From: Pseudomonadota bacterium
GTDB taxonomy: Bacteria > Pseudomonadota > Gammaproteobacteria > Burkholderiales > Rhodocyclaceae
Direction: 5' to 3'
NCBI GenBank assembly: GCA_018241665.1
Contig: JAFEDK010000020.1
Span: 1 to 49,560, forward strand
Length of the DNA: 49,560 nucleotides
A program made the position numbers and the translations under genes. How positions within the stretch are numbered: the stretch's first letter is position 1; each line of letters opens with the position of its first letter. Shown in pieces: positions 9,303-16,537 of this stretch. The notes under the pieces were generated by a model, which saw only the letters and a list, made by a program, of their open reading frames with translations, did no database searches and had not been told where the DNA came from.

Positions 9303-9314
9303 GGCAAACCGACC

Positions 9315-9932
9315 ATGCGCACCATCGTCGCTTCCACTCTGGCTGCATTTCTGCTGGGCGGGGCAACGATGGTGCATGCCGGCAACCAGATCTACGAACC
9401 GCTCGCAGCCAGCGTACAGGCTGCGCTGCACGCGGCAGTTGCCGACCAGGCCCCGCTGGACGCGAGCTTTCAGCGTTCGCCAGAGGGATCCCGCTGGCTG
9501 GCCGAGATGTCCCGCCGCATGACCAAACGCATTCCGGATGAAACCTACCGTCTGGAGCTCCTGCGGGCAATCCACTACGAAGCCACCCGCGCCGGCCTAG
9601 ACCCGCAGCTGGTGCTGGGCCTGATCCAGGTGGAGAGCGGCTTCAAGAAATACGCCCTGTCTTCGGCGGGCGCCCGTGGCTACATGCAGGTCATGCCATT
9701 CTGGATCAAGCTGATCGGCAATCAGGAGAGCAACCTCTTCCACATGCGCACCAATCTGCGCTTTGGCTGCACGATCCTGCGCCACTATCTGGACATGGAA
9801 CGGGGCGATCTGTTCCGCGCGCTGGGACGCTACAACGGCAGCCTCGGCAGGCCCGAATACCCGAACATGGTGCGCGCCGCGTGGGAACACAACTGGGCAT
9901 ATCCGAGCTTCCGGCTGGCTCAAAACCCTTGA
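9315..9932 (+). CDS. Exported lytic transglycosylase (SLT domain)
   Basis: This 205-aa periplasmic enzyme should cleave peptidoglycan between MurNAc and GlcNAc to give 1,6-anhydro ends. A Sec signal peptide ends at about A22 (MVHA). The SLT fold covers about residues 85-195, with the catalytic glutamate E107 in LIQVESGF, then the motif ARGYMQVMP and the GRYNGSLG loop. No anchor or LysM domain is present. It starts 12 bp after proS and is likely cotranscribed. Confidence 0.9.
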   Translation: MRTIVASTLAAFLLGGATMVHAGNQIYEPLAASVQAALHAAVADQAPLDASFQRSPEGSRWLAEMSRRMTKRIPDETYRLELLRAIHYEATRAGLDPQLVLGLIQVESGFKKYALSSAGARGYMQVMPFWIKLIGNQESNLFHMRTNLRFGCTILRHYLDMERGDLFRALGRYNGSLGRPEYPNMVRAAWEHNWAYPSFRLAQNP

Positions 9933-9944
9933 TCACGGTGGACA

Positions 9945-9960
9945 GGCGAATGAATTCGCC
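9945..9960 (+). repeat. Palindromic intergenic repeat, copy 1
   Basis: The core GGCGAATGAATTCGCC lies between the lytic transglycosylase and mnmA and is followed by CCCCACAGT, the same flank as at 40796. It is a near-perfect dyad (GGCGAAT/ATTCGCC). Four more copies occur in this window. Confidence 0.7.
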
Positions 9961-10001
9961 CCCCACAGTTTCGCCCCATCACGCACTGAGCAGATCCTGC
10001 C

Positions 10002-11114
10002 TCAAGCGACGATGATGCCCCCACCCAGGCAGACCCGGCTTTCATAGATCACAACACTCTGGCCTGGCGTCACCGCCCACTGGGGCTGGGCAAAGGCAAT
10101 CTCGGCCCGGCCGTCGGCAAGCACATCGATCTCACAGGGCGCATCCGGCGTCCGGTAGCGCGGCTTGGCCGTGTACACCCAGTGCGTACGCGGATCCCGG
10201 CCGGCAACCCAGCTCAGGTCGCTGATCAGGAGGCGATCCTTCAGCAACGCCGGGTGATCGTGGCCCTGCACCACATACAGCACGTTCTTCGCCATGTCCT
10301 TCTGCGCGACGTACCAGGCGTCGTGCTCGCCCGCGTCATCCTGGTTGCCCTTGATACCGCCGATCTGCAGGCCCTTGCGCTGGCCGATGGTGTGATGCAT
10401 CAGGCCCTGATGCTGTCCGATCACCTTGTCGCCTTCCAGCGTCCGGATCTCACCCGGCTTGGCCGGCAGGTAACGGGACAGGAACTCCCGGAACGGGCGC
10501 TCGCCGATGAAACAGATCCCCGTCGAATCCTTCTTGGCATGTACATGCAGGTTTGCCGCCTCGGCCATCTTGCGCACGTCGCGCTTGTAGAGATGGCCGA
10601 TGGGAAACAAGGCCTTCGACAGCTGGGCCTGGTTGAGGCGATACAGGAAGTAGCTCTGATCCTTGGTCCCGTCTTCCGCCTTCAGCAACTGGTACTCGGT
10701 GCGCCCGTCGTTGGTCCATTCGCGCACCTGCGCATAGTGGCCGGTGGCGATGCGATCTGCGCCCAGCGCCAGCGCGTGATCAAGGAAGGCCTTGAACTTG
10801 ATTTCCGAGTTGCACAGGATGTCCGGGTTGGGCGTGCGGCCCGCCTCGTACTCGCGCAGGAAATCGGCGAAAACCCGCTCCTTGTACTCCTTGGAGAAGT
10901 TCACCACCTCCAGCTCGATGCCCAGCACGTCGGCCACAGACACCACGTCCACCAGGTCTTCCCGGGTCGAACAGTATTCATCGTCGTCATCGTCCTCCCA
11001 GTTCTTCATGAACAGGCCGACCACGTCGTAGCCCTGCTGCTTGAGCAGCATCGCCGCCACGGACGAATCCACGCCGCCGGACATGCCGACGATGACTTTT
11101 TCCTTACGAGACAT
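10002..11114 (-). CDS. mnmA: tRNA-specific 2-thiouridylase MnmA
   Basis: MnmA adds sulfur to U34 of tRNA-Lys, -Glu and -Gln using ATP. The 370-aa protein has the PP-loop GMSGGVDSS near residue 10, the catalytic cysteine C101 in NPDILCN and the second cysteine C201 in [10 protein letters not shown]. The start at 11114 ([10 protein letters not shown]) has GAGAGG upstream. It overlaps the end of the preceding exported-protein gene by 11 bp. nudJ lies upstream of mnmA in E. coli too. Confidence 0.97.
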   Translation of the reverse strand: MSRKEKVIVGMSGGVDSSVAAMLLKQQGYDVVGLFMKNWEDDDDDEYCSTREDLVDVVSVADVLGIELEVVNFSKEYKERVFADFLREYEAGRTPNPDILCNSEIKFKAFLDHALALGADRIATGHYAQVREWTNDGRTEYQLLKAEDGTKDQSYFLYRLNQAQLSKALFPIGHLYKRDVRKMAEAANLHVHAKKDSTGICFIGERPFREFLSRYLPAKPGEIRTLEGDKVIGQHQGLMHHTIGQRKGLQIGGIKGNQDDAGEHDAWYVAQKDMAKNVLYVVQGHDHPALLKDRLLISDLSWVAGRDPRTHWVYTAKPRYRTPDAPCEIDVLADGRAEIAFAQPQWAVTPGQSVVIYESRVCLGGGIIVA

Positions 11115-11673
11115 TCGGTCCCTCTCCATCCAGCCAATCTTCCAGGGGCAACACCACGGCAGGATCGCCATGCTCCCCAAACCAAGTATCCACCACGAAG
11201 CGTGCCCCAGCCTCCGGCACCTCGTCGTCCTTCTCGCGAATCACCGCCGAAAAATGCTGGGCTACCAGCCAGCGCACCCGGCGATGCACGTCATCAACCA
11301 CATGGAAACGCAGCAGCCCGCGCCTCTCCAGCATCTGCAGGATGCGCGTCGTAGTCTGGGCGTGATCGATGCAATCCATCTTGCCCGGCACGTCGTCATC
11401 GAGATAATCGCCGGGCCGATCCACATGAATCGGCGATTGCTCCCCCGCCCAGCGGTACAGCTGGCCCATCACCTGCGCAAGGATCGCCCGCTCAGCCACG
11501 GCTGAAGACGCGCGGCTCAAACGACCAGCCAGTACCCCGATCTGCGCCTCGGAAAACACCACCGACGCCTCGTTCAGGCATCCGTAGTTGAAACACACGG
11601 TCAGTTGCTCGTCGGCCAGAGCCGCGCCTGGACCGAGCAACAGGCTGAGCGCCACAATGCCCGAGCGCAACAT
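11104..11673 (-). CDS. Exported protein of unknown function with a Cys-His-Asp pattern
   Basis: A 189-aa protein with a Sec signal peptide (hydrophobic 5-19, cleavage near ALA-DEQ at residue 20). I do not know a named family. The conserved-looking core reads [15 protein letters not shown] (C101, H104), then LVAQHFSAV (H140) and FVVDTWF (D162). Order and spacing resemble the catalytic triad of transglutaminase-like or papain-fold enzymes, but this is inference from pattern only. Two further cysteines near the N-terminus (C27, C32) may pair. It overlaps nudJ by 1 bp and mnmA by 11 bp, so translation of the three is coupled. Confidence 0.75.
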   Translation of the reverse strand: MLRSGIVALSLLLGPGAALADEQLTVCFNYGCLNEASVVFSEAQIGVLAGRLSRASSAVAERAILAQVMGQLYRWAGEQSPIHVDRPGDYLDDDVPGKMDCIDHAQTTTRILQMLERRGLLRFHVVDDVHRRVRWLVAQHFSAVIREKDDEVPEAGARFVVDTWFGEHGDPAVVLPLEDWLDGEGPNVS

Positions 11674-12131
11674 CAGGCGTCGTAGTGGCGCACCAACTCC
11701 AGCGGATAGCGCTGCCCGGCCAGATAATCTTCACAGCACTGCAGGATCAGCGGGCTACGGTGACGCGCCCGCGTTTCCCTCAGCTCGTCCAGCGTCAGCC
11801 ACACGGCGCGCACGATACCTGAGTCCAATTGCCGCTCCGGATCGAAACCCGACACGCTGCCACCGAACGTGAAACGCAGATAGGTGATATCACTGCCGGG
11901 CTTGGGCCACTGATAGATGCCGACCAGAAACTCCGGTTTGAAGTGATGGGCGGTTTCCTCTAGCGCCTCGCGGGTGACGGCCTGCAGCAGGGATTCGCCC
12001 TGATCCAGATGACCGGCCGGCTGGTTGAAGCGCAGTCCGGTCTCGGTTTCCTCCTCGACGACCAGAAAGCGCCCGTCGCGTTCGACCACGGCCGCCACAG
12101 TGACATTCGGTTTCCAGGCTCTCATCGTCAT
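11673..12131 (-). CDS. nudJ: Nudix hydrolase, NudJ-like phosphatase
   Basis: A 152-aa Nudix protein. The Nudix box runs GHLDQGESLLQAVTREALEE, with the usual final glycine replaced by alanine (EETAH). E. coli NudJ hydrolyses HMP-pyrophosphate, dNTPs and similar substrates and lies in the same place upstream of mnmA; that supports the name. The start is either ATG 12131 or ATG 12125; the first is given here. It is the first gene of the operon with the exported protein and mnmA, divergent from ilvE. Confidence 0.88.
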   Translation of the reverse strand: MTMRAWKPNVTVAAVVERDGRFLVVEEETETGLRFNQPAGHLDQGESLLQAVTREALEETAHHFKPEFLVGIYQWPKPGSDITYLRFTFGGSVSGFDPERQLDSGIVRAVWLTLDELRETRARHRSPLILQCCEDYLAGQRYPLELVRHYDA

Positions 12132-12242
12132 CCCGCAGACAAAGCCGACATTTTAACCCCTTCCGGGCGAGGGTCCGCAGCCTCTCGGAATGAGCTAGAA
12201 TCGCGGGCTCGAATTTACTGTTTTCAGCTGGAGATCCCCACA

Positions 12243-13163
12243 ATGTCAATGGCAGACCGCGACGGTTTCATCTGGTACGACGGCAAGCTCGTGCCGTGGC
12301 GCGAAGCGACCACCCACGTGCTCACCCACTCCCTGCACTACGGCCTTTCCGTATTCGAGGGCGTCCGCGCGTACAAGACCGTCAAGGGCACGGCGATCTT
12401 CCGTCTCGCCGAGCACACCCAGCGCCTGCTCAACTCCGGCAAGATCTACATGATGAACATTCCTTACTCCAAGGAAGTTCTGATGGAAGCCCAGCTGGAA
12501 GTGGTCCGCGCCAACAAGCTCGAATCCTGTTACCTGCGCCCGATCGCCTTCTACGGCTCCGAAAAGATGGGCATCTCCACCAAGGGCGCGACCGTACACG
12601 TGGCCATTGCCGCCTGGCCGTGGGGCGCCTACCTGGGTGAGGATGGCCTCGAGAAGGGCATCCGCGTGAAGACCTCGTCCTTCGCCCGCCACCACGTCAA
12701 CGTCACCATGCCGCGCGCCAAGCTGGCGTCCACTTACGCCAACTCCATCCTGGCCAACCTGGAAGCCACCGAAGCCGGCTACGACGAGGCCCTGCTGCTC
12801 GACACCAACGGCTTCGTGGCCGAAGGCGCCGGCGAGAACCTCTTCGTGATCAAGGACGGCGCCATCTACGAGCCCGAGATCGCCTCCGCGCTGACCGGCA
12901 TCACCCGCGCCTCCGTGATCCGCGTCGCCAAGGAGTTCGGCCTCGACGTCGTCTCCAAGCGCATCACCCGCGACGACATCTACATCGCCGATGAAGCCTT
13001 CTTCACCGGCACCGCCGCCGAAGTGACCCCGATCCGCGAACTGGACGGCCGCACCATCGGCGAAGGCAAGCGCGGTCCGATCACCGAGAAGCTGCAGTCC
13101 CGCTTCTTCCAGATCGTCAGCGGCCAGGCCCCCGAATACGAAGAGTGGCTGTCTTACATCTAA
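12243..13163 (+). CDS. ilvE: Branched-chain amino acid aminotransferase
   Basis: IlvE interconverts Val, Leu and Ile with their 2-oxo acids, using glutamate and PLP (fold type IV). The 306-aa protein has the PLP lysine K160 in MPRAKLAS, preceded by RHHVNVTMP, and the AEGAGENLFVIKDG and FFTGTAAEVTP motifs. The start at 12243 follows GGAG. The promoter region contains TAGAAT at 12196-12201, without a clear -35. A small zinc-finger gene follows after 18 bp. Confidence 0.96.
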   Translation: MSMADRDGFIWYDGKLVPWREATTHVLTHSLHYGLSVFEGVRAYKTVKGTAIFRLAEHTQRLLNSGKIYMMNIPYSKEVLMEAQLEVVRANKLESCYLRPIAFYGSEKMGISTKGATVHVAIAAWPWGAYLGEDGLEKGIRVKTSSFARHHVNVTMPRAKLASTYANSILANLEATEAGYDEALLLDTNGFVAEGAGENLFVIKDGAIYEPEIASALTGITRASVIRVAKEFGLDVVSKRITRDDIYIADEAFFTGTAAEVTPIRELDGRTIGEGKRGPITEKLQSRFFQIVSGQAPEYEEWLSYI

Positions 13164-13181
13164 GATCCCAGGGAGCAACCC

Positions 13182-13382
13182 ATGCCTGAAAATCAGAACA
13201 AGTCGAAGCCGATCGAAATCACCGCCCACGAGCTGCCGCTGCACTGCCCGATGCCCGACGCCCCGCTGTGGGCCCGGCATCCGCGTGTGTTCCTTGACGT
13301 CACCAAGGAAGGCCAGGCAACCTGCCCGTACTGCGGCGCCAAGTATGTCTTCACGGGCGAACTGCCCAAGGGACATCACTGA
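13182..13382 (+). CDS. Small zinc-finger protein (zf-CHCC type)
   Basis: A 66-aa protein with the metal pattern C22, H33, C48 and C51 (LHCPMP, ARHPRVFLD, ATCPYCG), as in the zf-CHCC/NDUFS6-like family. The role in bacteria is not established. It begins 18 bp after ilvE with the ribosome site AGGGAG and is surely in the same operon, an arrangement found in other betaproteobacteria. Confidence 0.88.
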   Translation: MPENQNKSKPIEITAHELPLHCPMPDAPLWARHPRVFLDVTKEGQATCPYCGAKYVFTGELPKGHH

Positions 13383-13406
13383 GGCTCCTCGCCGGGCCAC
13401 GGCCAG

Positions 13407-13430
13407 CACGGGGGCGGTAACGCCCCCGTG
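13407..13430 (+). terminator. GC-only hairpin after the ilvE operon
   Basis: A perfect 10-bp stem (CACGGGGGCG 13407-13416 with CGCCCCCGTG 13421-13430) and GTAA loop. There is no T tract, so it may be a weak terminator or an mRNA 3' end protector rather than a full intrinsic terminator. Confidence 0.5.
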
Positions 13431-13461
13431 TCGCATGCGAACGTCCATCCGAGAAACACGC

Positions 13462-13893
13462 ATGAGCAACCCGATCTACACCTCACCCGACGATGCCGAA
13501 GCGGCTTTCTATGCCGCGTTGGCCCGCGCCGACGTGGACGGCATGATGGCCGTCTGGTCGGAAGACGAAGAAGTCGTCTGCGTCCACCCCGGCAGCATCC
13601 GTCTGGTCGGGCTTGCGGCGATCCGCGAATCCTGGCGACAGCTCTTTGCCAGCGGCAGTCGCATCAACGTCAACATCAGCCACCCGGTACGCTGGGTCAG
13701 CGGCATGACGGCCGTGCATACCCTGCAGCAACACGTGCACGTGGAGGGCGACGATCGGCTGCATCCACCGATCATCGCCACCAACGTCTTCACGCGTGGG
13801 GCCCTCGGCTGGCGGATGGTCATGCACCACGCGTCCCTTGCGCCGGACATGGACAGCCTGCACAGCAACGACACCCCTCACGTGGTCCATTGA
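13462..13893 (+). CDS. NTF2-like (SnoaL) family protein
   Basis: A 143-aa cytoplasmic protein of the NTF2-like fold. It has the family pattern of an acidic N-terminal helix (DDAEAAFYAALARADVDGMM), then WSEDEEVVCVHPGS and a C-terminal GWRMVMHHAS strand. Family members serve as enzymes or binding proteins with no common substrate, so function is unknown. The ATG at 13462 is preferred because the family similarity begins there. Its stop codon overlaps the TTG start of the next gene. Confidence 0.8.
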   Translation: MSNPIYTSPDDAEAAFYAALARADVDGMMAVWSEDEEVVCVHPGSIRLVGLAAIRESWRQLFASGSRINVNISHPVRWVSGMTAVHTLQQHVHVEGDDRLHPPIIATNVFTRGALGWRMVMHHASLAPDMDSLHSNDTPHVVH

Positions 13894-14864
13894 CAGCGCA
13901 CATTCATGCCGCCGGAGCCTACGTCGCTCCCGGCTGGCTGCCCGGCGGCCACGCCCAGACCATCTGGCCACTGCTGCGCAAGGGGCCGCTACCGGCCCTG
14001 CTCCGCGAACGCTGGGACACACCGGACGGCGATTTCATCGACCTCGACTGGTTGCCGCATCAACCCGGCGCACCGCTGGTCGTGCTCTTTCACGGCCTGG
14101 AAGGCTCAAGCAGCTCGCCTTATGCGCGGCATCTCATGCGCCATCTGGCGGAGCAGGGCTGGAACGGGGTCATCCCGCATTTTCGCGGCTGCTCCGGCGA
14201 ACCCAACCGCCTGCCCCGTGGCTACCACGCTGGCGACGCGGAAGAAATCGGCTGGATCCTGGAACGTCTGGCCGCCCTTTTCCCGGCCCACCCCCGCTAC
14301 GCGGCCGGCGTCTCCCTTGGCGGCAACGCCTTGCTGCTGTGGTTGGGCACCCGCGGCAGCGCGGCCAACGGGCTGATCGATGCAGCCGCCGCAATCTGCG
14401 CGCCGATCGACATGACCGCGACCGGCCACGTGCTGGCCCAGGGCTTCAACCGCATCTACACGCGACATTTCCTCGTCACCCTCAAGCACAACGCAGCCGT
14501 AAAGCTGGGGCAGCACCCGGGCATCTTCGATAGCCACGCGATGTGGCGCAGCCGCACGCTGTACGAGTTCGACAACCTTGTCACCGCGCCCCTGCACGGC
14601 TTTCGCAACGCCGACGAATACTGGAGCCGCGCATCCAGCAAGCCCCACCTGCATGGCATCCAGGTTCCCACCCTGCTGCTGAATCCGCTGAACGACCCCT
14701 TCCTGCCCGCCCACCACCTGCCCACCCAGCAGCACGTTTCCGCCGTGGTGCAACTGGAGCAGCCCCGGGAAGGCGGCCACGTCGGATTCGTCAGCGGCGC
14801 CTGGCCCGGACACTTGAACTGGCTGCCCCGGCGGATCCTGGACTTTTTTCAGGCCGGACGTTGA
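13890..14864 (+). CDS. YheT-type alpha/beta hydrolase
   Basis: A 324-aa hydrolase of the YheT/AB-hydrolase-4 family (esterase-like, substrate unknown). The catalytic triad is visible: S142 in GVSLGGNAL, D269 in NPLNDPF and H297 in EGGHVGF. Other family blocks are LPGGHAQTIWP and FHGLEGSSSSPY. No ATG or GTG is near the start of similarity. The TTG at 13890 overlaps the preceding stop (TTGA), which suggests translational coupling. A much longer open frame upstream is only a shadow of the NTF2-like gene. Confidence 0.88.
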   Translation: MTAHIHAAGAYVAPGWLPGGHAQTIWPLLRKGPLPALLRERWDTPDGDFIDLDWLPHQPGAPLVVLFHGLEGSSSSPYARHLMRHLAEQGWNGVIPHFRGCSGEPNRLPRGYHAGDAEEIGWILERLAALFPAHPRYAAGVSLGGNALLLWLGTRGSAANGLIDAAAAICAPIDMTATGHVLAQGFNRIYTRHFLVTLKHNAAVKLGQHPGIFDSHAMWRSRTLYEFDNLVTAPLHGFRNADEYWSRASSKPHLHGIQVPTLLLNPLNDPFLPAHHLPTQQHVSAVVQLEQPREGGHVGFVSGAWPGHLNWLPRRILDFFQAGR

Positions 14865-14949
14865 CGCCTGCTTGGCAATGCACGCGTCCGCCCGGGAAAA
14901 TCATCTAAATCGGCGCCATCAGCACACCCAGTCGTCATGGTGCACCGCG

Positions 14950-14955
14950 TATAAT
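14950..14955 (+). promoter_or_regulatory. Possible -10 element upstream of the phosphomannomutase gene
   Basis: A perfect TATAAT 34 bp before the start codon. No acceptable -35 hexamer lies 16-18 bp upstream, so the promoter is only a suggestion. Confidence 0.35.
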
Positions 14956-14989
14956 CGAACCCTCATCGTTTCCGACCGGAGTTCCCAGC

Positions 14990-16372
14990 ATGTTCGTTCC
15001 CGCCCCAGAGATCTTCAAGGCCTATGACATTCGCGGCATCGTCGACAAGACCCTGACTGCCGAAGCCGTGCGCGCAATCGGCCAGGCCCTCGGCTCCGAA
15101 GCCGTTGCCCGCGGTCAGAAAGCCATCGCCGTGGGTCGGGATGGCCGCCTGTCCGGTCCTGAACTCGCCGGAGCCCTGGCCGACGGCATCCGGGCTGCCG
15201 GTGTGGACGTCATCGATGTCGGCTGCGTGCCGACCCCCCTGACCTATTTCGCCGCCTACGAGCTGGGCACCAACTCCTGTGTCTCGGTCACGGGCAGCCA
15301 CAACCCCCCCGACTACAACGGCCTCAAGATGGTCCTCGGCGGCCAGACCCTGTTTGGCGAGCTGATCCAGGGCCTGCGCCAGCGCATCATCGACGGCAAC
15401 CTGGTAAGCGCAGCCGAACCCGGCAAGCTCACCCAGGCCGACGTGGTCCCGGCCTATGTCGACAAAATCGTCGGCGACGTGAAGCTGTCCCGCCCGATGA
15501 AGGTCGTCATGGACTGCGGCAACGGCGTGGCCGGCGCCGTCGCGCCGGAGCTCTTCAAGCGCCTCGGCTGCGAGCTGGTCGAACTGTTCTGCGAAGTGGA
15601 CGGCAACTTCCCCAATCACCACCCCGACCCCTCCAAGCCGGAAAACCTCAAGGACGTCATCCGTGCCCTGCAGGAAACCGACGCGGAAATCGGCCTGGCC
15701 TTCGACGGTGACGGCGACCGCCTGGGCGTCGTCACCAAGGACGGCGAGATCATCTTCCCCGACCGCCAGCTGATGCTGTTTGCCGAAGACGTTCTGACCC
15801 GCGTTCCCGGCGGCGAGATCATCTATGACGTTAAATGCACCCGCAACCTGGCCGGCTGGATCAAGGACCGTGGCGGCAAGCCCACCATGTGGAACACCGG
15901 CCACGCCCTGGTCAAGGCCAAGCTGAAGGAAACCGGCGCTCCGCTGGCCGGCGAGATGAGCGGCCATGTGTTCTTCAAGGAACGCTGGTACGGCTTCGAC
16001 GATGGCCTTTACACCGGTGCGCGCCTGCTCGAGATCCTGTCCCGCCACGCCGATGCCAACCCGGTACTGAAGGGTCTGCCGAATGCCACCAGCACCCCCG
16101 AACTGAACATCAAGATGAACGAAGGCGAGCCCTTCGCACTGGTGGACAAGCTCAAGGCCGAAGCGCAGTTCAACGGCGCCGAAAGCATTCTGACCATTGA
16201 TGGCGTGCGCGTCGAATACGCCGACGGCTTCGGACTGGCGCGCCCCTCCAACACCACGCCGGTCGTCGTCCTGCGCTTCGAAGCCGACAACAACGATGCC
16301 ATCGAACGCATCCAGGCCGATTTCCGTCGTGCCATCGAAGGCGTCTGGCCGGGCGTGACGCTGCCGTTCTAA
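14990..16372 (+). CDS. algC: Phosphomannomutase/phosphoglucomutase
   Basis: A 460-aa alpha-D-phosphohexomutase of the AlgC/ManB type, which interconverts 6- and 1-phosphates of mannose or glucose for exopolysaccharide and LPS sugars. The phospho-serine is S103 in TGSHNPPDYNG, the metal loop DGDGDR is at 239-244, the sugar loop GEMSGHVFF near 320 and the phosphate-binding RPSNTTPV near 420. The name algC follows the dual-specificity Pseudomonas enzyme; the physiological sugar is not shown by sequence. Confidence 0.93.
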   Translation: MFVPAPEIFKAYDIRGIVDKTLTAEAVRAIGQALGSEAVARGQKAIAVGRDGRLSGPELAGALADGIRAAGVDVIDVGCVPTPLTYFAAYELGTNSCVSVTGSHNPPDYNGLKMVLGGQTLFGELIQGLRQRIIDGNLVSAAEPGKLTQADVVPAYVDKIVGDVKLSRPMKVVMDCGNGVAGAVAPELFKRLGCELVELFCEVDGNFPNHHPDPSKPENLKDVIRALQETDAEIGLAFDGDGDRLGVVTKDGEIIFPDRQLMLFAEDVLTRVPGGEIIYDVKCTRNLAGWIKDRGGKPTMWNTGHALVKAKLKETGAPLAGEMSGHVFFKERWYGFDDGLYTGARLLEILSRHADANPVLKGLPNATSTPELNIKMNEGEPFALVDKLKAEAQFNGAESILTIDGVRVEYADGFGLARPSNTTPVVVLRFEADNNDAIERIQADFRRAIEGVWPGVTLPF

Positions 16373-16379
16373 GCCGGTC

Positions 16380-16412
16380 GGCCGGGCCTGCGCCGTATCA
16401 CCAGGTCCGGCC
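16380..16412 (+). terminator. Hairpin after the phosphomannomutase gene
   Basis: An 11-bp stem (GGCCGGGCCTG with CAGGTCCGGCC, one G-T pair) and 11-nt loop start 8 bp after the stop codon. Only a weak T-rich stretch follows, so termination may be partial. Confidence 0.45.
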
Positions 16413-16537
16413 GGACAGATATTTGTGCACACCTCTTCCTCCTTCGCGAGAAAAAAGTAAGACTGGCAGCCAGCAACATCCAGACAGCCCTCACCGGGAC
16501 GCCGCCATAAGTACCACGCCTCGATGGAGGAGCCGCC

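Noticed and set aside
7566-9575. Minus-strand open frame of 669 codons opposite proS
   Set aside because: It is the antisense shadow of proS: Gly/Val/Asp-rich, with no domain, and proS has full motif support.
12246-13469. Minus-strand open frame of 407 codons opposite ilvE
   Set aside because: It is an antisense shadow; ilvE and the zinc-finger gene explain the region.
13428-13889. In-frame N-terminal extension of the YheT-type hydrolase
   Set aside because: The 154 extra codons are an out-of-frame reading of the NTF2-like gene; family similarity starts at the TTG.
16482-16500. TGGCAG-containing sequence before the GGDEF gene considered as a sigma-54 promoter
   Set aside because: No GC pair lies 12 bp after the GG, so the spacing rule fails.
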